Below are positions 1 through 7,550 of a DNA stretch of 24,137 nucleotides, in pieces. The stretch is from contig CAVCGL010000029.1 in the NCBI GenBank assembly GCA_963601915.1, forward strand, positions 1 through 24,137. The letters run 5' to 3'. Made by a program: the position numbers and the translations under genes. Numbering within the stretch: position 1 is the first letter of the stretch; every line of letters begins with the position of its first letter. Below the pieces are notes generated by a model. That model made no database searches and was not told the origin of the DNA. It saw only the letters and a program-made list of their open reading frames with translations. The stretch comes from Butyricicoccus_A sp963601915. GTDB lineage: Bacteria; Bacillota; Clostridia; Oscillospirales; Butyricicoccaceae.

Positions 1-1
1 C

Positions 2-688
2 GGTCAGGAGACCACCTTCACCGATATTCAGGGCGTTGAGGACTTCTACGGCGATATGGACTTCAAGGTAGCTGGTACCAAGAAGGGCATCACCGGTATT
101 CAGGTGGATATTAAGGTTGACGGTCTGACTCCGTCCATCATCAAGGAAGCATTCCGCAAGTGCCGCGATGCTCGTTACAAGATCCTCGACGATGTCATGC
201 TCAAGGCAATTGCTGAGCCGCGCGCAGAGGTTTCCAAGTGGGCACCGAAGACCATGACCATTCACATCAATCCGGACAAGATCCGTGATGTTATCGGCAA
301 GGGCGGCTCTGTAATCCAGAAGATTACGGCTGAGTCCGGCGCAAAGGTTGACATCGCTGAGGACGGCACCGTCAGCATTTCTGCTATCAACGGTTCCGAC
401 GGCGAGAAGGCAAAGAAGATGATCGAGACCATCGTCAAGGATCCGGAAGTCGGCGATGTATTCTACGGCAAGGTTGTTCGTCTGATGGGCTTTGGCGCAT
501 TCGTACAGATCGCACCGGGCAAGGATGGTCTGGTTCACATCTCCAAGCTGGAGAAGCACCGCGTAGAGCGCGTAGAAGACGTTGTCAAGGTTGGCGATAT
601 GGTTTGGGTTAAGGTCATTGAGATTGATGACAAGGGCCGCATCAACCTGTCCCGCAAGGACGTAAAGGAAGAAGAAAAGGTTCTGTAA
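2..688 (+). CDS. pnp: Polyribonucleotide nucleotidyltransferase (PNPase), C-terminal part
   Basis: Partial gene: the reading frame is open from base 2 and the 5' part lies outside the window, leaving 228 residues. PNPase degrades RNA 3'-5' phosphorolytically and works in mRNA turnover. The fragment begins in the second RNase PH-like core (TDIQGVEDFYGDMDFKVAGT, a hallmark PNPase stretch). A KH domain follows, with the GxxG loop in DVIGKGGSVIQKI at about bases 275-325. An S1 domain comes next (GDVFYGKVVRLMGFGAFVQI ... DGLVHISKL) and then a short acidic tail. The gene ends at TAA and is followed at once by a strong terminator, so it closes its operon. The closeness of an M16 peptidase gene downstream recalls the pnp-ylxY-mlpA order of Bacilli. 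Confidence 0.97.
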   Translation, partial: GQETTFTDIQGVEDFYGDMDFKVAGTKKGITGIQVDIKVDGLTPSIIKEAFRKCRDARYKILDDVMLKAIAEPRAEVSKWAPKTMTIHINPDKIRDVIGKGGSVIQKITAESGAKVDIAEDGTVSISAINGSDGEKAKKMIETIVKDPEVGDVFYGKVVRLMGFGAFVQIAPGKDGLVHISKLEKHRVERVEDVVKVGDMVWVKVIEIDDKGRINLSRKDVKEEEKVL

Positions 689-712
689 GTAGAACTTGCT
701 GATTCTGAGAAT

Positions 713-747
713 AAAAAGGCTGTATCCATAACGGGTACAGCCTTTTT
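713..747 (+). terminator. Intrinsic terminator of pnp
   Basis: The stem GGCTGTATCC pairs with GGGTACAGCC (one G-T pair) around a 5-base loop, flanked by A5 before and T5 after. It lies 24 bases after the pnp stop codon. Because of the A-tract on the other side it could also act on the opposite strand. Confidence 0.9.
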
Positions 748-861
748 GGTACGATAGAAGATTGGAAAAATTTCCTTGTGTGCCGGAAAAACATCGGTGC
801 TACACGCGGACACAGCGGAATATCCTGTCAGCAGATAGGCGATGAGAGTTGATGCAAATGC

Positions 862-1233
862 TTACTTTTGCAATTTTCTCCACAGCGTGTATCCGGCGGT
901 CAGTGCACCGGCATAGCGCAGCAGCAGCGTGTCCGAGGACAGCAGAACGGATGGCACCAGCGAGATGCCGTTCGGCAGCGGAAGCGCCAGCGAATTCAGA
1001 ATCGGCGCGAGAAACGGTGCAAGCGCCAGATATAATGCGGGAATCGTGACGAAAACAATGGTTAATCCGTCGATATGGGACAGATGGCCAAGAAATGCAC
1101 CGCAGACGGCAAGGGTAATGAGTGTGACAACGTAGCTGGAATCTGGGGAAATCAGCGTTGTGGAAGCAAAATGACTGATGCTCAGGACAATACAGAACAT
1201 CGCATCCCAGACCAGCAGATACAGCAGACGCAT
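862..1233 (-). CDS. Small hydrophobic membrane protein, unknown function
   Basis: A 123-residue protein of unrecognised family. It is largely hydrophobic, with about three to four membrane segments (near residues 5-22, 33-52, 57-80 and 88-115) and a basic end (LWRKLQK), so it should sit in the cytoplasmic membrane. The start is supported by AAAGGAG nine bases upstream of ATG and by a plausible promoter at 1276-1304, so this is a real gene and not a shadow. It is transcribed divergently from the radical SAM gene and convergently with pnp. No terminator is obvious after its stop. No catalytic motif is visible and I assign no function. Confidence 0.72.
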   Translation of the reverse strand: MRLLYLLVWDAMFCIVLSISHFASTTLISPDSSYVVTLITLAVCGAFLGHLSHIDGLTIVFVTIPALYLALAPFLAPILNSLALPLPNGISLVPSVLLSSDTLLLRYAGALTAGYTLWRKLQK

Positions 1234-1275
1234 GGGGAAGAACTCCTTTCTGATTGATACACAGAATGTTCTTTC

Positions 1276-1304
1276 AGTATATCGTTATCTGAGAAAAAAA
1301 GCAA
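1276..1304 (-). promoter_or_regulatory. Promoter for the small membrane protein gene
   Basis: Read on the minus strand: TTGCTT (1304-1299), a 17-base spacer, then TATACT (1281-1276). It lies about 43 bases upstream of the start codon, back to back with the promoter at 1344-1372. Confidence 0.5.
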
Positions 1305-1343
1305 GGAATTGATAAAAGAACCTGCATTTCTGTCGAAAAAGAC

Positions 1344-1372
1344 TTGACAGAATGCAAAGAACGGCGTATATT
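1344..1372 (+). promoter_or_regulatory. Promoter of the radical SAM-MarR operon
   Basis: TTGACA (1344-1349), a 17-base spacer, then TATATT (1367-1372): close to the sigma-A consensus. The predicted leader before the ATG at 1411 is short, about 30 bases. The MarR protein encoded downstream is a candidate autoregulator, but I see no clear palindromic operator. Confidence 0.8.
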
Positions 1373-1410
1373 AACTTCCAGTGAAAGATACTTAATTGGA
1401 GGCAAGCAAT

Positions 1411-2832
1411 ATGGCTGGATTAGCAGAGCTTTCTCATAAGGCTCAGAGAGCGGCAGCAAGCGTCATCATTGACCATGTGCTGTCCAATGCAAAGAAAGAT
1501 AGAGAAAAGGCATTCCTCGACATCGTCGATTTCGCAGAGAAATTCTGGGGCGATGGTATGTCCAAGGAAAATTATGATAAGGTTCGCGAGGCAATTCGCC
1601 ATCCGGAAGGAAACAAGTGGATTCGCTTTATCAACCGCGTGCTCGACGAGACCGATCCGCATGTCGCTAAGATGGCAGCCCTGAACTTGGGCTTTGAGGC
1701 GTTTTTCCGCGGCACCAAGGAGATTCGCAAGAACCGCAAGAAGTATGACTGCAACATTCCGTGGCTGATTCTGTTCGACCCGACCTCTGCATGTAACATG
1801 CACTGCACCGGCTGCTGGTCCGGCACGTACGGCCACAAGCACAACCTGTCCTTTGAGGATATGGATAAGATCGTGACGCAGGGCAAGGAGCTGGGCGTTT
1901 ATCTGTACATGATGACCGGCGGCGAGCCGCTCGTCCGCAAGAAGGACATTCTGAAGCTGGCAGAAAAGCACAACGATGTAGAGTTCTCCCTGTACACCAA
2001 TTCCACGCTGATTGACGAAGACTTCTGCAAGGAAGTGGTTCGTCTGGGCAATCTGACCTTCCAGCTGTCCATTGAGGGCACGCCGGAGACCAACGATGAG
2101 CGCCGCGGCGAAGGTCATTACGCTGCTGTTATGCGCGCGATGGATCTGCTCAAGAAGTACGGCATTTTGTTTGGCACCTCAATTTGCTACACCAAACACA
2201 ACATTGAAGCGGTTACCAGCGATGAGTTCCTCAAGATGATCTCTGACAAGGGCGCACGCTTCGGTTTCTACTTCCATTACATGCCGGTCGGCAACAACGC
2301 TGCACCGGAGCTGATGCCGACGATGGAACAGCGCAAGTACATGATCGAGCGCATTCGCTACGTCCGTTCCAGCGCGTCCGACATCGAGTTCTACCCGATG
2401 GACTTCCAGAACGACGGCGAGTTTGTCGGCGGCTGCATCGCAGGCGGCAGAAACTACTTCCACATCAACTCTGCCGGTGACGCAGAGCCGTGTGTATTCA
2501 TTCATTATTCCAACGCAAACATCCATGACAACTCGATTCTGGAGATCCTGCAGAGCCCGCTGTTCATGGCATATCATAACGGTCAGCCGTTCAATCACAA
2601 CCATCTGCGTCCGTGCCCGATGCTGGAGAATCCGGAACTGCTGCAGAAGATGGTACATGAGACCGGCGCACACAGCACGGATTTGGAATCTCCGGAGCCG
2701 GTAGAGCATCTGTGCGGCAAGTGCAAGGACTATGCGGCTTGCTGGGCAAAGGAAGCTGACGACATCTGGGCACATGAGACCCACAAGAAACCGAAATATC
2801 AGAACTATAAGCCTTCTAACATTATCAAGTAA
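1411..2832 (+). CDS. Radical SAM/SPASM-domain protein
   Basis: A 473-residue enzyme of the radical SAM superfamily, which cleaves S-adenosylmethionine at a 4Fe-4S cluster to start radical chemistry. The cluster motif Cx3Cx2C is C128-C132-C135 (CNMHCTGC). It is followed by TGGEPL, which contacts SAM. The C-terminal part has SPASM-like cysteines: Cx13Gx4C near base 2430-2490, a lone C in RPCPML, and a terminal Cx2Cx5C (CGKCKDYAAC), suited to auxiliary Fe-S clusters. A helical extension of about 115 residues precedes the core and resembles no maturase I know. I start at ATG 1411, eight bases after GGAGG, not at the in-frame TTG at 1396. It is the first gene of an operon with a MarR regulator. 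The substrate is unknown. There is no short precursor peptide gene next to it, so a small-molecule or lipid substrate is as likely as a peptide. Confidence 0.88.
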   Translation: MAGLAELSHKAQRAAASVIIDHVLSNAKKDREKAFLDIVDFAEKFWGDGMSKENYDKVREAIRHPEGNKWIRFINRVLDETDPHVAKMAALNLGFEAFFRGTKEIRKNRKKYDCNIPWLILFDPTSACNMHCTGCWSGTYGHKHNLSFEDMDKIVTQGKELGVYLYMMTGGEPLVRKKDILKLAEKHNDVEFSLYTNSTLIDEDFCKEVVRLGNLTFQLSIEGTPETNDERRGEGHYAAVMRAMDLLKKYGILFGTSICYTKHNIEAVTSDEFLKMISDKGARFGFYFHYMPVGNNAAPELMPTMEQRKYMIERIRYVRSSASDIEFYPMDFQNDGEFVGGCIAGGRNYFHINSAGDAEPCVFIHYSNANIHDNSILEILQSPLFMAYHNGQPFNHNHLRPCPMLENPELLQKMVHETGAHSTDLESPEPVEHLCGKCKDYAACWAKEADDIWAHETHKKPKYQNYKPSNIIK

Positions 2833-2851
2833 TGTGCAGAGGTGAATCGGT

Positions 2852-3304
2852 TTGGAGTATGAGAAATTGGCAAAAGAGCTGGTTGAGATGCAGGTGGAGA
2901 ATGCGCGTCCGTTGAGTTGGATTGCGGATTGCATTGCAGCCAGAGGAGAGGAACAGATTCTGTTGATGCTTGCGCATCGAAAGGAAGCCGTGTGCGCGGG
3001 AGATTTGACAGAGCATGTCGGTTTGACATCCGGCCGTATGGCCAATATCCTCAAGCAGTTAGAGCGCAAGGGATATATTGAGCGCACGCCGGGCACAGAC
3101 GACCGGAGAAAGGTTCTCGTTTGTCTGACAGAAACCGGATGGCAGTATGCCAAGGGCGTCTATCGAAAGGAATTGGACGGCTATGCATGGCTGCTGCGGG
3201 TTCTTGGTAAGGAGGACGCGCGGGAGTTTATGCGTTTGCTCAAGCAGAGCGTCAATCTGCTTGGTGCGCATCATGAGGAACTGTTCCCTATGTCAAAAGG
3301 ATAG
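2852..3304 (+). CDS. MarR-family transcriptional regulator
   Basis: A 150-residue winged-helix regulator. The HTH is about residues 45-75 (AGDLTEHVGLTSGRMANILKQL), followed by the wing RKGYIERTPGTDDRRKVLV, the characteristic MarR D-x-R-R-x wing motif. The ends are helical, as needed for dimerisation. The start is TTG, with AGAGGTG seven bases upstream; no better ATG keeps the N-terminal helix. It lies 19 bases after the radical SAM gene and shares its promoter, so it probably senses a ligand linked to that enzyme and controls the pair. MarR proteins usually repress and are released by small aromatic ligands or oxidation; which applies here cannot be read from the sequence. Confidence 0.88.
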   Translation: MEYEKLAKELVEMQVENARPLSWIADCIAARGEEQILLMLAHRKEAVCAGDLTEHVGLTSGRMANILKQLERKGYIERTPGTDDRRKVLVCLTETGWQYAKGVYRKELDGYAWLLRVLGKEDAREFMRLLKQSVNLLGAHHEELFPMSKG

Positions 3305-3309
3305 GATGA

Positions 3310-3340
3310 GAAGCTGAGAGAAATCCCAGCTTCTTTTTTT
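3310..3340 (+). terminator. Intrinsic terminator of the radical SAM-MarR operon
   Basis: The stem GAAGCTG (3310-3316) pairs with CAGCTTC (3327-3333) around a 10-base loop and is followed by T7. It starts six bases after the MarR stop. Confidence 0.85.
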
Positions 3341-3396
3341 GTGCCTGACGAAACAAAAAGTTAACAGGATGTTTTAATAAAAAACCGCCAAAACAG

Positions 3397-3425
3397 TTCG
3401 CATCCGGTTTATTGTATGTTATACT
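3397..3425 (+). promoter_or_regulatory. Promoter of the M16 peptidase gene
   Basis: TTCGCA (3397-3402), a 17-base spacer and TATACT (3420-3425). A small hairpin in the leader (GATTCC / GGAATC, 3449-3464) lies just before the ribosome binding site. Confidence 0.55.
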
Positions 3426-3485
3426 AAAACAAACAGTAGAATAGAGAGATTCCTTTTACGGAATCGCCAAGGGAGAGATCGATTG

Positions 3486-4736
3486 ATGTATGATCGTATT
3501 ACATTGCCAAACGGCGTGCGCATCGTAGCGGAACACGTACCGGGTATGCGCTCGGCAGCCGTTGGCATTTGGATTATGAACGGTTCCCGACACGAGCCGG
3601 AAGAACTCAGCGGCATCTCGCATTTTATCGAGCATATGGTGTTTAAGGGCACGGAGAAGCGCTCTGCGCAGCATATCGCCATTGCGATGGATGCCATCGG
3701 CGGACAGGTTAACGCTTTTACGACAAAAGAGTGCACCTGCTTTTACTTAAAGACGTTGGACAGACATCTCAAGACCGGTGTGGAAATCCTCGCGGATATG
3801 TTCCTGCATTCCACGTTCAGTGAACGGGATTTGGAACTCGAGCGCGGTGTCGTTCTCGAAGAGATTGACATGTATGAGGATTCTCCGGAGGATGTCGCAA
3901 CGGATAAAATTTTTGAAGCCTGCTATGATGGCTTTTCGCTGGGACGCCCGATTCTTGGCAAGGAAGAATGCCTGGACAAAATGACGGGTGACACCTTGCA
4001 TACATATATGGACGAGTATTATCGCCCGAAGGATACCGTGGTCGCTATTGCCGGCTCGTTTACCAAGGACGATATTCAGTTCATCTGTGAGCTGTTCTCT
4101 GAAATGGAGGGCAGCGGACGCAATGTCATTGAACCGGCGGAGTATGCGCCGAAGATTGTCGTTCGTCCGAAGGAAATCGAGCAGAATCATCTGTGCATTG
4201 CCTTTCCGGGTCTGCCGATTCGCGCAGAGGAACGCTATGTCAACGCGCTGATGGGAGCCATCTTGGGCGGCGGTATGGCGTCGCGTTTGTTCCGCACGGT
4301 ACGTGAAGAAAACGGCCTGTGTTACTCGGTATACTCGTTTAACACCTCGCATGAGGATACAGGTATGTTTGCCATCTATACGGCGCTTGGAAAGGAGACC
4401 GAGCGCAAGGCAGTAGAGCTGATTAAGCAAGAATGCCTGCGTCTGGCAGAGGAAGGACCGGATCGCTCCGAGCTGCGCCGCTGCCGCGAACAGGCAAAGA
4501 CCAATATGCTGCTTGGCTTGGAGAGCACATCGGGCAGAATGAATCAGCTGGGCCGCAGTGAGATGTTCTTTGACCGCTCGTTGGAGCTTGAAGAAGTCAT
4601 TGCGCTGTATGATGCTGTCACAGAGGAGGATATTGCCAATCTGGCACGCAGAATCTTCAATTTTGAGCAGGCTTCGATTTGTGCGGTAGGAAAAGTACAG
4701 GATGAAGCATACTACGAAAAATTGCTCAGAGCATAA
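3486..4736 (+). CDS. M16-family zinc metallopeptidase (MlpA/YmxG-like)
   Basis: A 416-residue member of the pitrilysin/processing-peptidase family. The inverted zinc motif HxxEH is H46-F-I-E49-H50, and the third metal ligand is E126 in VVLEEIDMYEDSP, at the usual 75-residue distance. The second half carries the R/Y-type substrate-binding stretch (GLCYSVYSFNT) of an inactive partner domain, so this is the one-chain, two-domain bacterial form. ATG 3486 is preferred over the adjacent TTG 3483 because GGGAG lies ten bases upstream. No signal peptide is seen, so it should be cytoplasmic. Bacilli carry a homologue (mlpA/ymxG) just after pnp, a synteny echoed here with other genes between. The physiological substrate is unknown. 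Confidence 0.92.
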   Translation: MYDRITLPNGVRIVAEHVPGMRSAAVGIWIMNGSRHEPEELSGISHFIEHMVFKGTEKRSAQHIAIAMDAIGGQVNAFTTKECTCFYLKTLDRHLKTGVEILADMFLHSTFSERDLELERGVVLEEIDMYEDSPEDVATDKIFEACYDGFSLGRPILGKEECLDKMTGDTLHTYMDEYYRPKDTVVAIAGSFTKDDIQFICELFSEMEGSGRNVIEPAEYAPKIVVRPKEIEQNHLCIAFPGLPIRAEERYVNALMGAILGGGMASRLFRTVREENGLCYSVYSFNTSHEDTGMFAIYTALGKETERKAVELIKQECLRLAEEGPDRSELRRCREQAKTNMLLGLESTSGRMNQLGRSEMFFDRSLELEEVIALYDAVTEEDIANLARRIFNFEQASICAVGKVQDEAYYEKLLRA

Positions 4737-4751
4737 ACAACAGACAAGCAA

Positions 4752-4788
4752 CGGCGCAGCAAAATTTGCTGCGCCGCTTTTGTTTTTT
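4752..4788 (+). terminator. Intrinsic terminator of the M16 peptidase gene
   Basis: A perfect 12-bp inverted repeat (CGGCGCAGCAAA / TTTGCTGCGCCG) around a single central A, which can fold with a 7-base loop. It is followed by a T-rich tract interrupted by one G. It lies between the M16 stop and the glycerol kinase start, and I see no clear promoter after it, so glpK may depend partly on readthrough. Confidence 0.88.
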
Positions 4789-4819
4789 CGCTAAGAAACT
4801 GTTAGGGGAGAATGGTAGG

Positions 4820-6346
4820 ATGAAACAGTATATTCTTTCGATTGACGCAGGCACGACCAGTGCCCGCTGCATTATCTTTGACCGGCAGGGCAGCCTGTGT
4901 GCGATGGCACAGCGCGCCCTGCGCATGGCATATCCGCACGATGGATGGGTGGAACAGGACGCACAGGAGATTTGGGAGGCGCAGCGCGCGGTATGTCAGG
5001 AAGCGATAGACAAGCTGGGCATTCAGCCGCAGCAGATCGCGGCGATTGGCATAACGAATCAGCGCGAGACGACGATTGTTTGGGACAAGCAGACGGGAAA
5101 GCCGATTGCACCGGCGATTGTCTGGCAGTGCCGCCGCACCGCTTCGATGGCAGAGGATCTGCGCGCCCGCGGTCTGGAGCCATACATCCGCAAGACGACG
5201 GGCTTACTCGTCGATGCCTATTTTTCTGCGACAAAAATCAGCTGGATTCTGGATCATGTGACGGACGCCAGACAGCGCGCCAAGCACGGAGAGCTGCTGT
5301 TTGGCACCGTGGACAGCTGGCTCATTTGGAATCTGACGGGAGGAAAGCGGCACGTGACCGACGTGACCAATGCGGCGCGCACCATGCTGTTTGATATTCA
5401 TAAGCGCACATGGGACGCCGCGATTTGCCGCGAGCTGGACATTCCGATGCAGCTGCTGCCGGAGGTCGTGCCGTCCAGTGGTGTTCTCGGAGAGACCGAG
5501 CCGCAGTTGTTTGGCACATCCATTCCGATTGCCGGTGTGGCGGGAGACCAGCAGTCCGCGCTGTTTGGACAGACCTGCTTTGAGCCGGGCAATGCGAAGA
5601 ATACCTATGGCACAGGCTGCTTCCTGCTTATGAATACCGGAGACAAGCCGGTAGAAAGCCGCAACGGGCTTCTGACAACCATTGCTTGGGAAATAGACGG
5701 CAAGACAACCTATGCGCTGGAAGGCTCTGTATTTGTCGCAGGCGCGGCAATCCAGTGGCTGCGCGATGAGATGGGCTTGGTCAAGCAATCGGCGGATACC
5801 GAGGCGCTGGCGCAGTCTGTGCGCGATACCGGCGGCGTGTACTTTGTACCGGCGTTTACCGGCCTGGGAGCGCCGTATTGGGATCCTTATGCCCGCGGGA
5901 TGCTCATCGGCCTGACGCGCGGCACAAGCCGCGCACAGGTCGTGCGTGCGGTGCTGGAATCGCTGGCCTATCAAACGGCGGATGTGCTGTGCGCGATGCA
6001 GCAGGACGCGGGCATTGCGCTGCAAACGCTGCGTGCGGACGGCGGCGCGAGTGCTAACAGCTTTCTCATGCAGTTCCAGTCGGATATTTGCCATGTTCCG
6101 GTGACGCGCCCTGCCTGCGTGGAAACCACGGCGATGGGCGCGGCGTTTCTGGCGGGACTGGCCGTCGGCTTCTGGACGGATCTCTCAGACATCCAGCGCA
6201 CTGTAACGGCAGAGTGTACCTTCCAGCCAAAGATGGACAGCACACAGCGCATGAAAAAGCTCGCTGGCTGGGAAAAGGCGGTTTCTCGCTGCAGAGATTG
6301 GGCGAATGCTTCATACAATACACAGGAAAGGATAGATGACAATTGA
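4820..6346 (+). CDS. glpK: Glycerol kinase
   Basis: A 508-residue FGGY-family kinase that phosphorylates glycerol to glycerol-3-phosphate with ATP. Sequence agreement with E. coli GlpK is strong throughout: DAGTTSAR nucleotide loop at residues 9-16, AIGITNQRETTIVWD (glycerol-contact R-E pair), VWQCRRT, GELLFGTVDSWLIW, GDQQSALFGQ with its catalytic Asp, KNTYGTGCF, FTGLGAPYWDPYARG and GGASANSFLMQFQSDI. The residue after the first catalytic Asp is Ala instead of the common Gln. ATG 4820 is chosen because GGGGAG lies nine bases upstream; the frame is open further upstream into the terminator. No glpF, glpD or glpO is nearby, so uptake and oxidation must be encoded elsewhere. The stop overlaps the start of the next gene. 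Confidence 0.96.
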   Translation: MKQYILSIDAGTTSARCIIFDRQGSLCAMAQRALRMAYPHDGWVEQDAQEIWEAQRAVCQEAIDKLGIQPQQIAAIGITNQRETTIVWDKQTGKPIAPAIVWQCRRTASMAEDLRARGLEPYIRKTTGLLVDAYFSATKISWILDHVTDARQRAKHGELLFGTVDSWLIWNLTGGKRHVTDVTNAARTMLFDIHKRTWDAAICRELDIPMQLLPEVVPSSGVLGETEPQLFGTSIPIAGVAGDQQSALFGQTCFEPGNAKNTYGTGCFLLMNTGDKPVESRNGLLTTIAWEIDGKTTYALEGSVFVAGAAIQWLRDEMGLVKQSADTEALAQSVRDTGGVYFVPAFTGLGAPYWDPYARGMLIGLTRGTSRAQVVRAVLESLAYQTADVLCAMQQDAGIALQTLRADGGASANSFLMQFQSDICHVPVTRPACVETTAMGAAFLAGLAVGFWTDLSDIQRTVTAECTFQPKMDSTQRMKKLAGWEKAVSRCRDWANASYNTQERIDDN

Positions 6347-7212
6347 AAAAACTAATACGAGAATATTTTCTGCAATATCTGATGATTACGGCAGGCGCGA
6401 TTCTCGCGGCATTTGCGCTGGAAGAATTTCTGGTGCCGAATACCGTGCTGGACGGCGGCATCACCGGTATCAGCATCATCTTGAATCAGCTGACGCTGCA
6501 GCCGATTAGTATTTTTATCGTGGTACTCAACCTGCCGTTTTTGCTGCTGGGCTTCCGTCAGCTCGGCAAACGGTTTTTTGTGAGCGGGATTTACGGCATG
6601 GTGATTTTCACCGTGTTTTTGGAGGTCTTTGCGGAATTTCAAAACGCGACGAGCTCGGAGCTGCTGGCGGTCGTGTTCGGCGGCGTATCGCTGGGTGTCG
6701 GCGTGGGTCTGGTGCTGCGCAGCGGCGGATGTCTGGACGGTTCGGAAGTGGTTGCCATGATTGTGAGCAAGCGCAGCAATTTCTCGACCGGTCAGGTCAT
6801 CTTTGGCATCAATGTAGTGATTTATGTGGCAGCGGGCTTTTTGTTCGGCTGGGATCGCGCGATGTACAGCCTGCTCACATACTTTATCAGCTTCAAGGTC
6901 ATTGACATGGTAGAAGAAGGTCTCGAGCAGGCCAAAGCGGCGATGATTATCACAGACCACTCCGGCCTGCTGGCGGATATGATTTATCAGCGGCTGGGAC
7001 GCACCTGTACGATCCTCGAGGGCGAAGGACTCATCAGCGGCAAGAAGGTCGTGCTGTACTGCGTGCTGACACGATTGGAAATCAATGAGCTGAAACGCAT
7101 CATCAAGGAATACGATGGTTCTGCCTTCGTCACGATCAGCGATGTATCGGAAATTATCGGCAGACATATTAAGAGCTCATCCGGTACACCGGAGCAGGAG
7201 GAACCCGCCTGA
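6343..7212 (+). CDS. YitT-family membrane protein (DUF161 plus DUF2179)
   Basis: A 289-residue integral membrane protein. The N-terminal two thirds hold five or six hydrophobic segments with typical YitT stretches: FLVPNTVLDGGITGISIILN near residues 29-48, and LRSGGCLDGSEVVAMIVSKR. The C-terminal roughly 85 residues (AMIITDHSGLLADMIYQRLGRTCTILEGEGLISG) are the soluble DUF2179 domain, thought to bind a ligand. It starts at TTG 6343, which overlaps the glpK stop codon (TTGA), so translation is probably coupled. AGGAAAGGA lies upstream. The transport function of the family is not established. Pairing with glycerol kinase could be chance or could point to a membrane role linked to glycerol; the sequence does not decide. 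Confidence 0.88.
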   Translation: MKKLIREYFLQYLMITAGAILAAFALEEFLVPNTVLDGGITGISIILNQLTLQPISIFIVVLNLPFLLLGFRQLGKRFFVSGIYGMVIFTVFLEVFAEFQNATSSELLAVVFGGVSLGVGVGLVLRSGGCLDGSEVVAMIVSKRSNFSTGQVIFGINVVIYVAAGFLFGWDRAMYSLLTYFISFKVIDMVEEGLEQAKAAMIITDHSGLLADMIYQRLGRTCTILEGEGLISGKKVVLYCVLTRLEINELKRIIKEYDGSAFVTISDVSEIIGRHIKSSSGTPEQEEPA

Positions 7213-7214
7213 AA

Positions 7215-7245
7215 AGCCTTCTAATAGGCTGTAAAAATGTTTTTA
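7215..7245 (+). terminator. Possible weak terminator after the YitT gene
   Basis: A 5-bp stem AGCCT / AGGCT (7215-7219, 7226-7230) with a 6-base loop, then a mixed A/T stretch that includes T5. It is weak and may leak into the tRNA unit. Confidence 0.3.
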
Positions 7246-7265
7246 AAAAAAACTTCAAATTTTTG

Positions 7266-7294
7266 TTGACAAACCGCCAAATACTTGGTATACT
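7266..7294 (+). promoter_or_regulatory. Promoter of tRNA-Arg
   Basis: TTGACA (7266-7271), a 17-base spacer and TATACT (7289-7294). A- and T-tracts just upstream (7240-7264) look like an UP element, as expected for a stable RNA gene. Confidence 0.85.
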
Positions 7295-7335
7295 AATCAA
7301 GCAGTCAGGGATGACGCAAAAAACAAAAACGGTAT

Positions 7336-7412
7336 GCGCCAGTAGCTCAGCTGGATAGAGTGTTTGGCTACGAACCAAAAGGTCGGGGGTTCGAATCCCT
7401 TCTGGCGTACCA
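7336..7412 (+). tRNA. tRNA-Arg (anticodon ACG)
   Basis: A full cloverleaf of 77 bases including encoded CCA. The acceptor arm is GCGCCAG / CTGGCGT with a G-T pair at position 1-72. The D arm is GCTC...GAGT. The anticodon arm is TTTGG-CTACGAA-CCAAA, giving anticodon ACG (read as ICG after deamination). The T arm is GGGGG-TTCGAAT-CCCTT. It has its own promoter and terminator, so it is a single-gene unit. Confidence 0.96.
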
Positions 7413-7451
7413 AGAGTACTACTTGATTTCGAGTAGTACTCTTATTTTTTT
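7413..7451 (+). terminator. Terminator of tRNA-Arg
   Basis: An 11-bp perfect stem (AGAGTACTACT / AGTAGTACTCT) with an 8-base loop, then TATTTTTTT. It starts immediately after the CCA end. Confidence 0.92.
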
Positions 7452-7476
7452 CTCAAAGTGCATGTTAAGTGAATAC

Positions 7477-7508
7477 AGCGTCTACTCCTTTTGGAGCAGA
7501 CGCTTTTT
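7477..7508 (+). terminator. Second tandem terminator downstream of tRNA-Arg
   Basis: The stem AGCGTCTACTCC pairs with GGAGCAGACGCT with one A-C mismatch around a TTTT loop and is followed by T5. It follows the first terminator by about 25 bases with no gene between. The T-tract direction is plus only, so it is probably a fail-safe that shields the kinase promoter at 7568. Confidence 0.8.
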
Positions 7509-7550
7509 CTTTTCGTAAAGAAAATAAAAATATCGAAACAATATGCGAAA

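Noticed and set aside
535..813. 92-codon minus-strand ORF over the pnp end
   Set aside because: It runs through the pnp coding sequence and its terminator, and is Ser/Thr-rich as expected of a shadow frame.
2179..3153. 324-codon frame antisense to the radical SAM and MarR genes
   Set aside because: It covers two clear genes on the other strand and lacks its own signals.
3449..3464. Hairpin in the M16 leader as a riboswitch
   Set aside because: Only a 6-bp stem with no further structure; too small to be an aptamer.
5204..6094. 296-codon frame antisense to glpK
   Set aside because: Shadow of glpK codon bias; no start signals or domains.
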